A DNA stretch of 64,000 nt from Heliocidaris erythrogramma (GCA_025617745.1 CM046853.1:59543233-59607232); one strand, 5' to 3'; numbered from the stretch's first letter, positions 12,414 through 24,987 are shown. Notes: generated from the letters alone by a model not told the origin. Program-made: numbers and translations.

Positions 12414-13692
12414 AAGTTTTTCATACAGGACCTCACATAATACATTTCACTGTTACTTTTTTGTCAGTATTAACACTACAAAGTTACTGTTTTGTACTGA
12501 AGTTATTTTTCAATTATATTTTTCTCTTAGAATCGGTAGAACTATAACTTCAAGTTTTAAAAGAATATGGCCCAACTGAAAAGAGGTGCAGCTGCAACAG
12601 ACACATGATCAGAGTAAAAGTCATAAAGTCTGGAACTTGAGGGACAAATTCCCTTGCTAGACCACAGGAGTAGCATTGAGGTAGTTATCAAAGTCTTGCT
12701 TCCTTCCACCTAGAATTAACAAATTTCCCCCGTCTTCATTGATCAACAAAAAGGGTCTATCCTCATCACGCAAGCTTTATTATTAGCATGACATGGTTTG
12801 CTGGCTGAGGTGACAAGTCTGCAGAGGGTACAGCATGTATTCACATTTATCTTCAGATTTCAAGAAAAGTGTTTGTAAGAAATTTGTACAGACTTGCACA
12901 GATATTGGTGCTCGTCTATGTCTGTAGTGTTGGTGACTGTGCACTATGATGCCAGAAGTACAGTATATGTCCACTGATGAAAAAGTTTTGTCAAACAGAT
13001 TTTTCATTGACCACTTCTTATACAAACACAAAATCTTTTAAAATATCAACATAAGGCAAAGTCAATAGCCTCCTTATCACCTATTGGAATGTGTGAACAT
13101 TACAATGGTATGTTATTATAATCCGAACCCAATTTCCAGGGTATCGAAATTGCCTGTGAGCTGATTTCTTGAAAGTATTTGCATTCATGTCTACATATCC
13201 CTTTCTTATCACTTCTACAACCAATAAAATCACTGTCCTATAATAATGAAATAATGTAGAGTTTGATAGCTTTGGTAAAAGAGTTGTAGAAAATGAAATG
13301 AAATATTGGTATGTACCTGCAATAATTAATAAATAAGCACAAAGTCCAAAGCTAATCTTAAATGCTGAATAAAATGCTTCTGTCTTAGCCTTCTCAGTTT
13401 GTAATCGGTAGTCACTGGACAGGCTGAGTACCATTTGGCAAGAATGGCAAGGAATTGCTATGGGTATTAGAAGTCAGTCATTTTTAGAATGACCACACCT
13501 TAACAGACATACTGTCAAACACAACCCCTTAGCCCATCCCTTCCAATTTCCTCTCTCCTCATCAGTTCTTCATCGACGGTGTCAAGAAGTCTACTGCCAA
13601 CTCTCTATGGCTACTCGTCTCTGTCTTGTTAACCCTTCAGATACCAGCATGACAATACTTGGCTTTATACCCATTGAAAAACTGCATGAAAT
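12414..13692. other. No gene seen
   Basis: This AT-rich DNA carries only short frames. A minus-strand frame of 117 codons at 13081-13434 has a hydrophobic central part but no start context, splice context or family match, so it is left uncalled. Confidence 0.35.
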
Positions 13693-13878
13693 GTATATAA
13701 TATACAAATGTTGACTGCTTTGAGGGGCTCGGTTAAAACTATGGCCCGAGGTGAGCTCACAAACTATGTTATGCCCCGTAACGACAGTCGGGGGGGCATA
13801 GCACAGTTACAAGATCACCGAGGGCCATGGTTTTAACCGTGACGCGAAAAAGAAGCAGTCAACATTTGTTTTATATAC
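13693..13878. mobile_element. Long near-perfect palindrome (arms about 85 bp)
   Basis: The left arm contains ACAAATGTTGACTGCTT and GGTTAAAACTATGGCCC; both recur as reverse complements in the right arm, and inner arms (AACTATGTTATGCCCC) continue almost to the centre. The whole unit can form one cruciform. No coding potential is seen. Confidence 0.85.
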
Positions 13879-14170
13879 CGCATCCTTCGTTAGCTCAGAA
13901 ATTCATTTCAAAGACAGATGAAATACGGTACTGTAACGTAATTCTCATTGATCGCTCTTTCGAAATTTTGTTCGGTGTACATGTATGGTGCCGGCCACAC
14001 GCCCACATATCTAAATTGCCATAGCAAAATTGCATAAATTTGCATTGTACGCGGGAGCAGAACTATGCCCGGTCAATAGTTTTCACCATACCGCCCAGCA
14101 GTCCGTATTGAATTTCATGCCCGCAAATTTGACTAATCAGAGGCCTAGAATCTAGACATGCGGTATATAA
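13871..14170. mobile_element. 300-bp element sharing an end with the adjacent palindrome
   Basis: TTATATACCGCAT at 13871-13883 is the exact reverse complement of ATGCGGTATATAA at 14158-14170. The same end motif closes the neighbouring palindrome, so the two may form one composite fold-back element with three end copies. Confidence 0.55.
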
Positions 14171-14574
14171 CATCATCTAACACTGCTCTTTAGTTGATAT
14201 AGCTTGGGATGATATGAATGTAGCCATCAATATGGCAAGAGCAGGATAAGTTTGGTAAACCAGGAACAAAATCTTTTTTTTTAAATCACAATTCCCGAGT
14301 GTACCCGATTACCTGATTATTTTACTGGGAAAAAAAAGTTTGAGAAAGTTTGGAAAATTAAATGAAATAAATTCATGTCAGCAATTTTATATGTAAATGA
14401 ATGGGGTTTTTAAAATTAGTAGTATTATCATTTTAGTATTATAATTTTTACTCTTCTTTATTTGTTGTTGTTGTTGTCGTTTTTTTTTTGGGGGGGGAGG
14501 GGGTCATACTATCCTGACAGTGATACATGTGCCTATTCTGGCAGACTGTCAATAAATTAACACTGAAAGAGTAA

Positions 14575-14680
14575 AGAGATAGGGAGTGAAACAGGGAGGG
14601 AGGAAGTGAGGGAGTGAGGGAGAGAGGGGGAGGGAGGGACGGAAGGAGGGAGGGGAGAGAAAGACAGAGAGGTAAAATTA
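14575..14680. repeat. GGGA/GGAA purine-rich repeat
   Basis: Imperfect GAGGGAGGGA-type purine tract. Long frames on the opposite strand (Pro/Ser/Leu-rich) are by-products. Confidence 0.85.
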
Positions 14681-15700
14681 AAGGAAAGATAAAAGGAAAA
14701 GACACAAAGAAAGTGGGTCAAGGTAGGAATTGAGTGGGGATGAGAAATAAAGGAAAAAGTGAGAAACCTCTCGTTAGAATCCATTATAATGCTCAATGAG
14801 AGAGAAAGAGAGACAGACAGGTGGATGTCTAGGGAGCAATTACATAATAAGGGAGCAATGACCAGATTGTTCAAGTTAACTTGAACTCATTTACTCAGAC
14901 TTTCCCTGATTCTGCCTTGCATAAAGCCTTAATAATGCAGCCAAAACATTTTAGTCATACATTTGTAGCAATTTCCAACAAAACTGGAACAAATTTCGAA
15001 CAGCGGATATCATCCCACTTGCAGATAAATGAATGGCAATGGGCCAGATCCCAATGTCTGGCTGGGAGGGACAAGCAATGCTTGTTCCGTAGAGGAAATA
15101 TTTCACATGCCATTTCACTAATATTTTATAAGAGGCGGAAGGATTTAGGGGGTTAATGGGAAATGCTGAGAATCAATCAAAAATATTTTTCATGAAATCA
15201 GTGTACTCAACCCTCATTGTCCATGATTCTACATTCATTATAGACATATCTCCAAGTTTTACAATCGATATGGATAAAAACAATGATAACCCATCATCTT
15301 CTGAGATGCAGAAAGGCTTTAACTGACATAATACTATGTAGTTCAGTGACCACCTTCTTGCTCTCACCAGACAATATGGAAATGGCTATAGATTAGTCCC
15401 ATTATTGTAACCAATTTTCCACTAGTACATAAGAACCATAATAATGATTACACAAAAAAAAAACATTTAAAATTCATTATTTTTACAACACCTAAATTTA
15501 CCAACGTGAATGGCTTAAAATTTTGATCCAATTTCACTTCCACAGAGTAATCAAATCGTTCTTACAAACTGTCATCAAAATATTGCAATGATCACTTGAA
15601 ATACCATTGAGTCTGTTAAGTGTTTGAATGGTTTCTCTAGCTTTCAATATGCCTATTCAAAGAAAAGTGATCCAGCACTCTTTAACATTAATTGTCATAC
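14681..15700. other. No gene seen
   Basis: A 91-codon frame at 14881-15156 (+) has no splice or family support. The rest is AT-rich and featureless. Confidence 0.35.
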
Positions 15701-15779
15701 ATATCGTCTGTTTGGAGCCAGAAGGGCGTCAACACTATGTATACGAGTTAATGTCCTTCTGGCTCCAAACGGACGATAT
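15701..15779. repeat. Hairpin family A, copy 2
   Basis: The arms ATATCGTCTGTTTGGAGCCA and GGCTCCAAACGGACGATAT are almost perfectly complementary, with the shared core GAGCCAGAAGGGCGT. It is the longest and best paired copy. Confidence 0.9.
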
Positions 15780-16059
15780 AACATAGCTGCTGTTTTTTAT
15801 TTCAAATAACAGGATCTGTTTCACGGTGGCATACATCACAGGAAGAGGAGGTATAATAAACTGGACATTAATCGTCATGTTATGAAATATATCAAACCTA
15901 AATAACATCCTGACAGGAAGGAAAGAAAAAGGGGCTAACATCCAGATGGAAATGCTATATATGGGCTAAATGACCGATTTTTCTTTTCTACCTTTTGCTC
16001 TGTAACACCTACCATGGTTTAAAGGGGTGATCCAACATTTACTATGGTAATCATTTGTC

Positions 16060-16205
16060 AAAAATGTAGTTAGGTTTCAGGTTACAACTGAGTTTTAGGT
16101 TTGATTTAATAGGAATAGTTTTTGGTACCAGGTTAATGTTAGGAATTTGGTTTGAGTAGAAATTCACAGCAGATCAATTGTCATCAGCGGATCATGTGTT
16201 GTAGA
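16060..16205 (+). repeat. Telomere-like-core repeat family, copy 1
   Basis: GTTAGGTTTCAGG / TTTTAGGTTTG words are followed by GAATTTGG...GTAGAAATTCAC and a right end AATTGTCATCAG. Tail and core match copies at about 21201-21385 and 36935-37085. Confidence 0.6.
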
Positions 16206-16340
16206 TCCATTAATAGAAATATGAAGGCAGTGATCATTTTAAAAGAGGTATTTTCTTTTTGTTACAAGACTTCTGAAATATTTTTTTATCATAATATGGA
16301 ATTGTATAAATACACCAAGGAATAAACGGATTAATTCTAT

Positions 16341-17016
16341 GACCCCGTTTACACAGAGACTGAACTCGACTTTAGTCGAATTTGAACTCGAGTTCATTTG
16401 TGTGTAAACAGGGTAGCCGCAATTAGAACTCGAGTTCAAAACTCGAATTCGAATGACGACCCAGAGCAACTTTTATCGAATTCAAACTCGACTATTATCG
16501 AATTTAAATTCGCTATTTGCAGTGTGAACGGACACGTAATTGAAAGTCGACTAGCAAATATCCAGCCAGTGACCCCGTCATACGTCACTTCCGGTATTGC
16601 TAAGCAACGCTAAGCGTCGAGTCAGTAAAACAAGCGTCATTCAACAAGTGAACCACAACGAACGACGACACATTCTTGATTCAATCCACCACGCGCTCAT
16701 CATATCTGCAAATATTCGTTCATAATTTTGTAATTCCGATGTAAAATCATACAAAACCAGATCAAAATGGCTGCGCTTACAATACTCGCTACTGCCATTT
16801 TGAACTCACTCGCGGGGTTTTCACAAATTTAACCCGGAAGTTGATTATCACGATATTCCCACCAAGCGAGGGCGTCGAATTCACTTTCCTTCTGAATTCG
16901 AGTTCGTCCAACGCTTGATGTAAACAGCCCACCGAAAAATAATTTATGCTAATCCAAGGTCGCAATTGAATTCGCTGTCGAATTTGAACTCGAGTTCACT
17001 CTGTGTAAACGCGGTC
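16341..17016. mobile_element. Fold-back element, ends GACCCCGTTTACACAGAG
   Basis: The left end GACCCCGTTTACACAGAG is matched by the right end CTCTGTGTAAACGCGGTC, with TAT on both sides as a 3-bp direct repeat. The interior repeats the end word: GTGTAAACAGGG at about 16402 and GATGTAAACAGCCC at about 16918. It carries many copies of the palindrome GAACTCGAGTTC. It has no transposase frame, so it is non-autonomous. Confidence 0.8.
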
Positions 17017-17845
17017 TATGTCATAACAAACATTGGTTCACCTCTTAAGACCACATCAAAGGTTTCATTATCAAATGAGAAATGCTTGTCTCAATATGTT
17101 TAAATTGTGTTCTTCTATGGTAAATGAATAATTATACCAGAAGATTAACTTATTTGTAAACTTCTAAATTGAACATGTTGTTACTCTGTCGATGAGGGGG
17201 AGGGCTTGTCTTAACGTCTGGCTAAAATTCACCTACATGTATGTTGCCGATGAGACTCCCAAAGGGATCGATCATATGATTCCTGTCGACTTGACGGACG
17301 CAGGGCGTATCACGTTATGAAATGTTTGTCAAGGGATGTAACTGTATCGTGTTGAGACTCAGGTGAAAGGGATGGCTCGGAAGGTATTAAAGTACTTTGG
17401 TGTGGCTAGAGAAGATGATCAGGTCATTTTGTAAAGTATTGTTATTGTTGCCAATTTGGAGGGGTGTCGTGCGTTGTGCATGTCATGTGAGAGGAAGAGA
17501 CTTTTCAATGTCATCACCCGTTGGTGTCAGGAGAAGCGCAAGATGTAGACTGACAGGGTTACTCTTGTCCTCATAAGGTCATACAGGTCAAAGAGCTGTT
17601 TTATTCAAGTTTTCCTAATTTACAGAAACTTTTGTCAATTTCGTTACATACATGTGTAATAAACTTTGTTTTCTACAAATTTAAAATATAGAAGATAGTG
17701 TGGATTACATTACAGATTGGGGAATACCTACTTTTTGTTTTCATTATATAACTATTTTGTCAATATAATTCTGATAATGGGAAAATGAGAATCTAAATTT
17801 CTCACAAGTTGGGATTTCCGTTGGTTTCATCTATTTTTGTTAAAT

Positions 17846-18280
17846 CATTTAAAGGGAAGGTTGAGTCCTGGGAAAGGTGAAAACTAACTTGTGAGCTTTT
17901 TCATTCTCTTTATGTCAGTTTGGAAGAACATCATAGTAGAAATGTCCCCTGAAATGGATAGCTCTTCAAATACCCTCATATTCGAAATATGACGAGAAAT
18001 ATCTGACGTGTTCGGGCCGAACATTCATGTACAGTCCCATATACCCATTTCTGTGTGCAATGCTTGTGCTTTTCAGTGAGCTTGGGTCAATTTCTTATCA
18101 TTTTGACGATTCGAAAACCTCAAAGTATACACCAATCCTTATGTAGACATAATCAACCTTTCCCGATTGCTTTGAGAGAGTTTCTTTCACAATATAATTG
18201 CATAAGCAGAACTCAACTTTTATCTGTAATACCTTGACTCTCAGGATGGTAAATCTGTCGAGTCATGCTGCCTTTAAATG
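17846..18280. mobile_element. Inverted-repeat element with CATTTAAAGG ends
   Basis: CATTTAAAGG at 17846-17855 pairs with CCTTTAAATG at 18271-18280, with further matches inward (TGA.TC). The ends resemble the TTAAAGGG ends of the elements at 26421 and 37551. Borders are approximate. Confidence 0.45.
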
Positions 18281-19184
18281 TAAAATAAAAAATACAAAAT
18301 ACAAAAGGACACATATGGCATGGTGATAAAGCTGTAATTAACTTTTTTTTCCAAATGATGTAATGACAATTGTCACATAAAAGGAAAATATAGCATGATT
18401 CTTTTCATCATGTGGGTATTGTAAATGAACATTCCCTCGAAGCCCAATTCTACAATTCCGACCGGATTTACAAAAGAAAAATATGAGTTAGAAGAACACA
18501 GCTAGTTGTTGTAAACTTTTGTCAGTCTTTTATTTTAATAGCATTCAAGTTTACCTGAAAAAATGTTTTGCAGTCAATTGCAATTTTGCATATCTTGCTG
18601 TTTGTTAACTTACAAAAAAAATCTACTAGGTGAAATCTACTAGGTGATATGATTGAGCTTTCCTATGCTGTACATGAAATTTTAAATCACATTTTTCGAG
18701 CACAAAATCTAGCCATGTAAAATATTTATCTCCCTTGAGATTCAGCCCTCTCTGTGATAGGTTAGGAAGACGTCTAAGGATGGTACTAAGAGGAAGAGGA
18801 GGACTAGGGGCAAATAACATGTCTCACCTGCTAAAATGTCACCTAGGCCTCAGAGAATTCAGAGGTTGATCCAACTTAATAACAAGCATACGTCGGCAGC
18901 ATAAGCTATTGTTCTGTATGTTATTGCATAAGCATTGTATCTTGAATTCATAGCCACAGTGACAAAGCAAATGAAGTCTCAGATGGCATAAACTTAAATG
19001 TTGTCATCTTCTTTGAAAGGTTAGGCTTTGTGTTTGTCCCTCAACGGCACAGGTCGTTTCCTGTTGGTGAACTTTGGATTCTACTTCTAGACGATGCTCT
19101 GACGTATTATAGGAGACAGCGTTGAATAAATTAGCTAAGTAAAGGTGCAAGAAGACCTGCGAACGCAACAGGAATCAGCTTCCT
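18281..19184. other. No gene seen
   Basis: AT-rich, with only short frames and a small duplication of AAATCTACTAGGTGA at about 18620. Confidence 0.35.
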
Positions 19185-20630
19185 TTCTGAAAGGTCTTTC
19201 CACATATAAAGATTTGTCCTCATTTGAGGAGGATATTTCCTCATCTCGGCAGGAATTTCCACATCGCATGAAACTCTTTGCACATCTTGTAAAGATCTTT
19301 CAAATCTCATGAAAATGTTCCAACATCTTCTAAAGAACTTCCACATCTTATAGATATATTCAACAAATTATAAAGATTTTCGACATTCGTAGAAGATATT
19401 TCCTCTTTTTAAAGGTACTTTCACAATGTATGAAACTCTTTGCACAACTCATAAAGAACTTTCCTAATCTTATAAAGATCTTTTCACATCTGATAAGATT
19501 TTCTACATCTGATGAAAATCTTACCACATAACATGAAGATCTTTCTACATCTTACAGAGATCTTTTTACATCTGATGAAGATCTTTCCACATCTGATAAA
19601 GATTTACCACATCTTACAGAGATCTTTTTACATCTGGTAAAGATCTCTCTACAACTGGTAAGATCTTTCGAGATGTTTACACATTTCATGTTCTACATCT
19701 TAAGAAAATCTCTCTACATTTGGTAAGATCTTTCTACGACTAACTCTGATGAAAATCTTTCCACATCTGATGAAGATCATACCACATCTTAAGAAGATCT
19801 TTCTACATCTTAAGATCTTTCTAAATCTCATAGATCTTTCTAAATCTGATGGAGAACTTTCTACATCTGAAGAAGATATTTACACATCTTATAAAGATCT
19901 CTCTACATCTGGTAAGATCTTTCTACATCTGATGAAGATCATTCCTACATCTGATGAAGATCTTACCACATCTTAAGAAGATCATTCTACATCTGGTAAG
20001 ATCTTTCTACATCTTAAGCTCTTTCTACCTCTGATGAAGATCTTCCCACATCTGAAGATCTTACCTCATCTTACGGAAATATTTTACATGTGGTAAAGAT
20101 CTTTCTACATCTGGTAAGATTTTTCTAATCTGATGAAATCTTTACACATCTTATAAAGATCTTTCTACATTTGATGAAGATCTTACCACATTTGCCAAAT
20201 ATCTATCCACATCTGATGAAGATCTTTCTAAACTTGATTAAGAACTTTCTACATCTGAAGAAGATATTTACACATCTTAGGAAGATCTTTCTACATGTGA
20301 TTAAGATCTTTATACATCTTATGGATATCTTTCTACATCTGAATAAGATCTTATCACATCTGAAGAAGAAATTTCCACATTTGCTGAATATCTTTCTACA
20401 GCTGATGAAGATCATTCCTACATCTGATGAAGAACTTTCTACATCTGGTAAAGATCTTTCCACATCTGATGCACATCTTTCTACATCTGATAAAGATCTT
20501 TTCTACATCTGATGAAGAACTTTCTATATCTAATGATGATCTACATCTTGAGATTTTCCACATCTTATTATCTTATGAGGATCTTTCAACATGTGATAAA
20601 TATCTTTTTACATCTTATTAAAATCCCCAA
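19185..20630. repeat. Degenerate 21-bp minisatellite (AAGATCTTTCTACATCTGATG)
   Basis: About 1.45 kb consists of variants of a unit built from GATGAAGATC / TTTCTACATCT, period 21 with drift. That is roughly 65-70 units with dozens of AGATCT hexamers. Because 21 is a multiple of three, the frames inside read as 7-residue repeats such as KIFLHLM or EDLSTSD; these are repeat translations and not supported as a protein. Confidence 0.9.
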
Positions 20631-21200
20631 TAATCATAACACAATATGATGAGTAACATCTACATGTATATATCCTACTCGTCTGTATGGCATATAGATA
20701 TGAGTTTCCTTTTCAACCTTCTCTTTAATATGAGAAGGAATTGTGACTGGTAGGGCAGGCTTAATATTTTCACCTGCTTTCATTGTCAAGACAGTGATAA
20801 GCACAGAAGAAACATCCTAACACCATCCAAGGAATCTCTCTCTCCTGCTGCCATCACAATGGCAAGCATGCAAAGGAGTTGAATGGGAAGGGAGCTGGTA
20901 AGGCGAGTGGGCATGACCATTTCCTTACCTATAGCTATTCTCGGAAGGAAACAATAGGCTTAAAAAATTGGACCTGAGTTCTCAGATATAATTGTAGATA
21001 AGTGTCTGACCAACTTTAGGAACTTTTTTGTTGTTGCCTACTTTAGGTAACATTTTGCAAAATTTGGAGTAAAATATGATGATAGACAAAATATTACCCT
21101 AGTAGTTGATCAAACACATAACCACCCTCATGCTCTGCAATTTTGTATACCTATTCTTCTAAAAGATTGCATGATGTTCTACAGTATGCATCCAGATTTG
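20631..21200. other. No gene seen
   Basis: Ordinary AT-rich DNA between the 21-bp minisatellite and the telomere-like-core repeat. Confidence 0.35.
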
Positions 21201-21385
21201 GTGGGGGAAATGATGACATTTGCTCTGCTGGCAATTGCCATGGGCTTTATTTTTTGCATTTAAATCAGGTTTAAGGTTTTGTTTAATGTTAAGCTTAGGA
21301 TAAGGAATAAGTTTGGTTGGAAGTTAAGAATTTGGTTAGTGTAGGAAATTGACTGTAGGGCAATTTTGTCATTGGAGTAGTCTTG
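21201..21385 (+). repeat. Telomere-like-core repeat family, copy 2
   Basis: The left end ATGATGACATTTGCTCTGCT and right end GGCAATTTTGTCATT are roughly inverted. The core has GGTTTAAGG / CTTAGGATAAGG and the tail GAATTTGGTTAGTGTAGG. This copy suggests the family is a fold-back element. Confidence 0.6.
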
Positions 21386-21803
21386 TAGAACCAGGGACAT
21401 ATCAGAAAGTGGCAAAAGGGAAGTGGGCTAATAGAGTACTGGACAGTGACCAGTAGGCATATACCAAACATTTTCACTTGCGGGTACCCGCATTAGAGGT
21501 GAAATCAGCGGAGAAATATCTTATCTACATCCATGGAATCTCTTGATTGTCCCGCTGGGTTGCCAATGGCAAGCATCCAGAGGAGTAGGCGGGGAAGGAT
21601 GAGACTGTGGCTTGGCACGCGACTCTCAAGACCTGGGGTCCTAATAAGCACCCTGCGGCTATCACTGGGGTGTAGCCAGCTTAACTCAGGGTGGAGAGAA
21701 GGGGATAGGGAGGGGATGACATCTATTCACTGGAGGTAGTAACACTGGAGTATTTTTCTATCAAGAACCATTAACATTCATAGGGACTAAGATGTCTGTC
21801 TAA

Positions 21804-22453
21804 GGTCGCGTTTATCATCTTTCCCCAGTTTGATACGGCTTTCCATACCCACTATCAAAAGCCCTTTCCAAGGCCTTTGCAAACGGCTTTCAAAATAAGT
21901 TTGTGTTTATCATCTCATTGACAAGTCAAAAACCGACGTTGTCACTGCGCAGATGCATTGCGCAGTTTGACCCGAGGAGAAGGGGTCATATACGGAGCGC
22001 GCTTTTTTGTTTTGGCTATCGCTAGTATAGTGCAGCGTACGTAGCTAGTGTACCCTGTGCTTATGTGTAGTTCGCTGAGTTTGTCACGGTTATTACTAGT
22101 TTACACATCTTTCTATTGATCTCTTAGCTATTTTGCTGAAAATTGATATCGGTACCACGTACGTACGTTATATAGTACTGTGCTGTGTACACATGTACTT
22201 GCCTGGCGCGCGTCTTTTCAGAAACTTCATGACCGAAGTATAAAGTCGTTTCAAAACAGCTTTGCGTTTATCTCGTTTTTTGTAACCTGTTTCTGGCTGA
22301 AACCTGTTTCGGAAAGCACAAATTTGCGACTTTCAAAAAGGCTTTCCGAACCCCATAATCAAAACAGCTTTGCGTTTATCATCTCTAAAAAAATCACTGA
22401 AAGCCCTTTGGAAAACCTGTCTCTGCCGAAAGAAAGAGTTGATAAACGCACCC
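21804..22453. mobile_element. 650-bp fold-back element, GCGTTTATCA ends, TAA direct repeat
   Basis: The left end GGTCGCGTTTATCATC is matched by reverse-complement GGGTGCGTTTATCAAC at the right. TAA flanks both sides (21801-21803 and 22454-22456). A 3-bp TWA duplication is characteristic of PIF/Harbinger insertions. The words CAGCTTTGCGTTTATC and GTGTTTATCATCTC recur inside. A 113-codon frame overlapping it is considered incidental; no transposase motif is visible. Confidence 0.75.
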
Positions 22454-22456
22454 TAA

Positions 22457-24900
22457 GTCACGTTCTTCAGGCTAATTACAAGCATGATTTTGCCAGAACA
22501 GAAATTCCTCTTGCTTCTTAGACAAATGAGTTATTTTCAAGGATAATATTACTTTAATTGTGCTTTAAACTTACTCTATTCACTGATAATGTATCAAGGA
22601 GTATTATATTGGCAAGAGAACTATCTAAAACAAAGACAAACCACCAAGTAATTTGAAAAATTTATAAATGTTGCGAGCAACTTAACCATCGATTCTGTCC
22701 TTGCCCCAAACACCCCCATTACCAATGAACAGTGACAATTGAATGTAATCACTCCATCTTCAGGTCCAACAAACTGTCACACTGGAGGCAATGATTCCTT
22801 CCCCTCTTCTCTCTACTAGGGTGGGGACACCTTCTTATCTCCTCCATCTAGACTAATTCAAACATGTCTGATTTACCGGAACCTGTTCACATACTGCAAT
22901 GGGATTCTGAACTTGGCTGAGAGTGGCAAAAGACATCAACGTTGTCTTGGTCTTAGAACCACTGACCTTGTCACCTCTTTGTCACCATCATTATATTTGA
23001 CACTTGATCAAAAATTTGTTTATTGAAAGAAAAAGTTGAATTTAATAGAAATGGTATGGTCTATTCTCTAAGGGATAGATTAAATTATAGACGGTAAATA
23101 TATGTAAGGCGTGGTAATCATTAGCATTAGTACATTATTCTGGCAGCAGCATATTCAATTTTAAGGGTGATTTTTTTTTCTTCTTCAAAATGATCTCCAA
23201 GGCTGAGACTGATAAAGATCAAATGAAATACAGCATCATATAGATGTGGTGTATTGGAGTCCTTTACACTTGACTGTAGATGCAAAAACTCATAAGTTAG
23301 AGAAAAGTCATAAGTTTGCACAAATGTCCTTTGGCAAGTCATTGAGCTGCATTTGCCACTCTCAACCCAGGAAAAATATATGGGTAGCTGGTAAGAATTA
23401 ATTCCTTGAATGCAAATGTGGTCTTTCTATGCAGGTGATCGATAAAACAGGATTTACTCTACAATACTGCAAGGGGGGGGGGGGGGTGTATTCAAACCAC
23501 CTGATAACTTGGCAAGTCCATTATGATTTATGACACTACACGACATTACTTGCTCTACTTTACCTGACCTAAATAAAACCGCTTTCTGGGATCAGGTCCA
23601 GACCATACAACTGTTTGTTATCTTCACAGATTGTATGAATGGGATAGCTGTGAATGAAACTAGACTTATCTAGGTGAGAGAATCAGGTCAACCATGAGAA
23701 ACTAGATCTCACTCAAAAGAAGATGAATGAGTATCCATGGCAACTGTTTGAAACTCAGACCATGGCCTCAATAAAAAGGTGTGACTACATAACTCTTACC
23801 CTCCCCATTCCAACATCACTCATACCCCTCCCCCAAAACAATAACAAAACAGGGCTACAACATAAAGTCCTCCTGAAATGAGAATACGTTAATCTCAGAA
23901 AATCCCTGGGTACAACATTAAAAAGAAAGTTTTTGACTTTGATATATCAGAGGTATTGAGTTGCTTTTTTGTTCTTCTTCCCAACATCTCACTACTCTCA
24001 ATATCTACCTCTATTTTGTACACTGTTCTGTTCATGTCTTTGCAAAATAGACTGTAACAACAAAACTCAAAACTCAAAAATAGAAATACAATTTTCTCAA
24101 TACCAATGCAGCTCCCCATAAAAGAATTGTAACCTGATAGTTTGTTCCTTGAATATTTAGGCCTATTTCCCTCTGTTAACCTTCAACAACACCTTCCTTT
24201 GCCACAAAGCCATACCAAATTCAAGAAAAGAATAGAAGATACAGATATATACTAAGAAACCTTACAAAAGGTACTCCAATAGAGATAGCAGGGAGGTACT
24301 TGAGAGAGAAACGGAAAGGCCATTGACCCTTGTGGCACGTGTAGTTAGCCCCTAGGTGTCAAAAGTTAACAAACCTCCAGTGAATTGGAACAATTCAATT
24401 ATATTTGTGGTTACAATAACTGCTCCAAATTATCAACTTTCTGGGTAAACATATATGATTTCTCAGCAGCTAAGGGATCAAAACAACAAGGCTTAAAATA
24501 TAATTGGACTATTGAGAACAACTGGCGTTATCAATTGCGAAACGGCTTAACGGTGTTTCCCTCAAGTTTAGCAGGGAGTTATTTTGAGAGGAAATTTGTA
24601 AATTCTTCTTCACGGGTGAAGAGATATTCCTGGAAACTTCTTGATCCTCTGAGAGTCTTCTTTCTCTTTATATGCAGCGATGTCAGTATATGTAAAACTT
24701 ACTTTCTATCCAATGCCCTATATCATTCAAGTGACTAACTGATAATCTTTCTTATTCCCAGGATTGTACATGGCCATAAATGCTTCCTAATATAAAGGGC
24801 TTTCCTACCAGAAGTAGGCATATTCTAAAGGCATAACTTCATTTAAATGAAATCACTTTTGTATGCATGTGCATCCTCAATGTAAATGCACACTTTTCAG
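22457..24900. other. AT-rich stretch with SINE fragment and G tract, no gene seen
   Basis: The stretch contains a 14-base G run at 23473-23486 and the SINE fragment listed separately. Frames at 23127-23342 (-), 23895-24119 (-) and 24385-24738 (+) lack splice or family support. Confidence 0.35.
23327..23422 (+). mobile_element. SINE body fragment (same family as the SINE at 50331)
   Basis: CCTTTGGCAAG, CATTTGCCACTCTCAACCCAG, ATGGGTAGCTGG and ATTCCTTGAATGCA occur in the same order and spacing as in the complete SINE. The tRNA-derived head is absent, so this is an old 5'-truncated copy. Confidence 0.75.
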
Positions 24901-24987
24901 TGCGTATCATCTGCTGAGAACCAAAAGGGCGTTAACTTCATTTTGGACAAACTTAATACCCTTCTGACTCTCAACAGGAAGTATGCA
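24901..24987. repeat. Hairpin family A, copy 3
   Basis: TGCGTATCATCTGCTGAGAA...AAGGGCGTTAA pairs with TTAATACCCTTCTGA...AGTATGCA. The core has diverged (GAACCAAAAGGGCG) but the arms remain complementary, including outer bases not shared with other copies. Confidence 0.8.

Noticed and set aside
20171..20512. 113-codon frame of 7-residue repeats
   Set aside because: It is a translation of the 21-bp minisatellite; similar frames exist on both strands and in several registers.
22180..22521. 113-codon frame overlapping a fold-back element
   Set aside because: It crosses the element border and its TAA direct repeat and has no transposase motif.
24385..24738. 117-codon plus-strand frame
   Set aside because: Composition looks AT-driven (Asn/Lys/Tyr/Ser), without domain or splice support.
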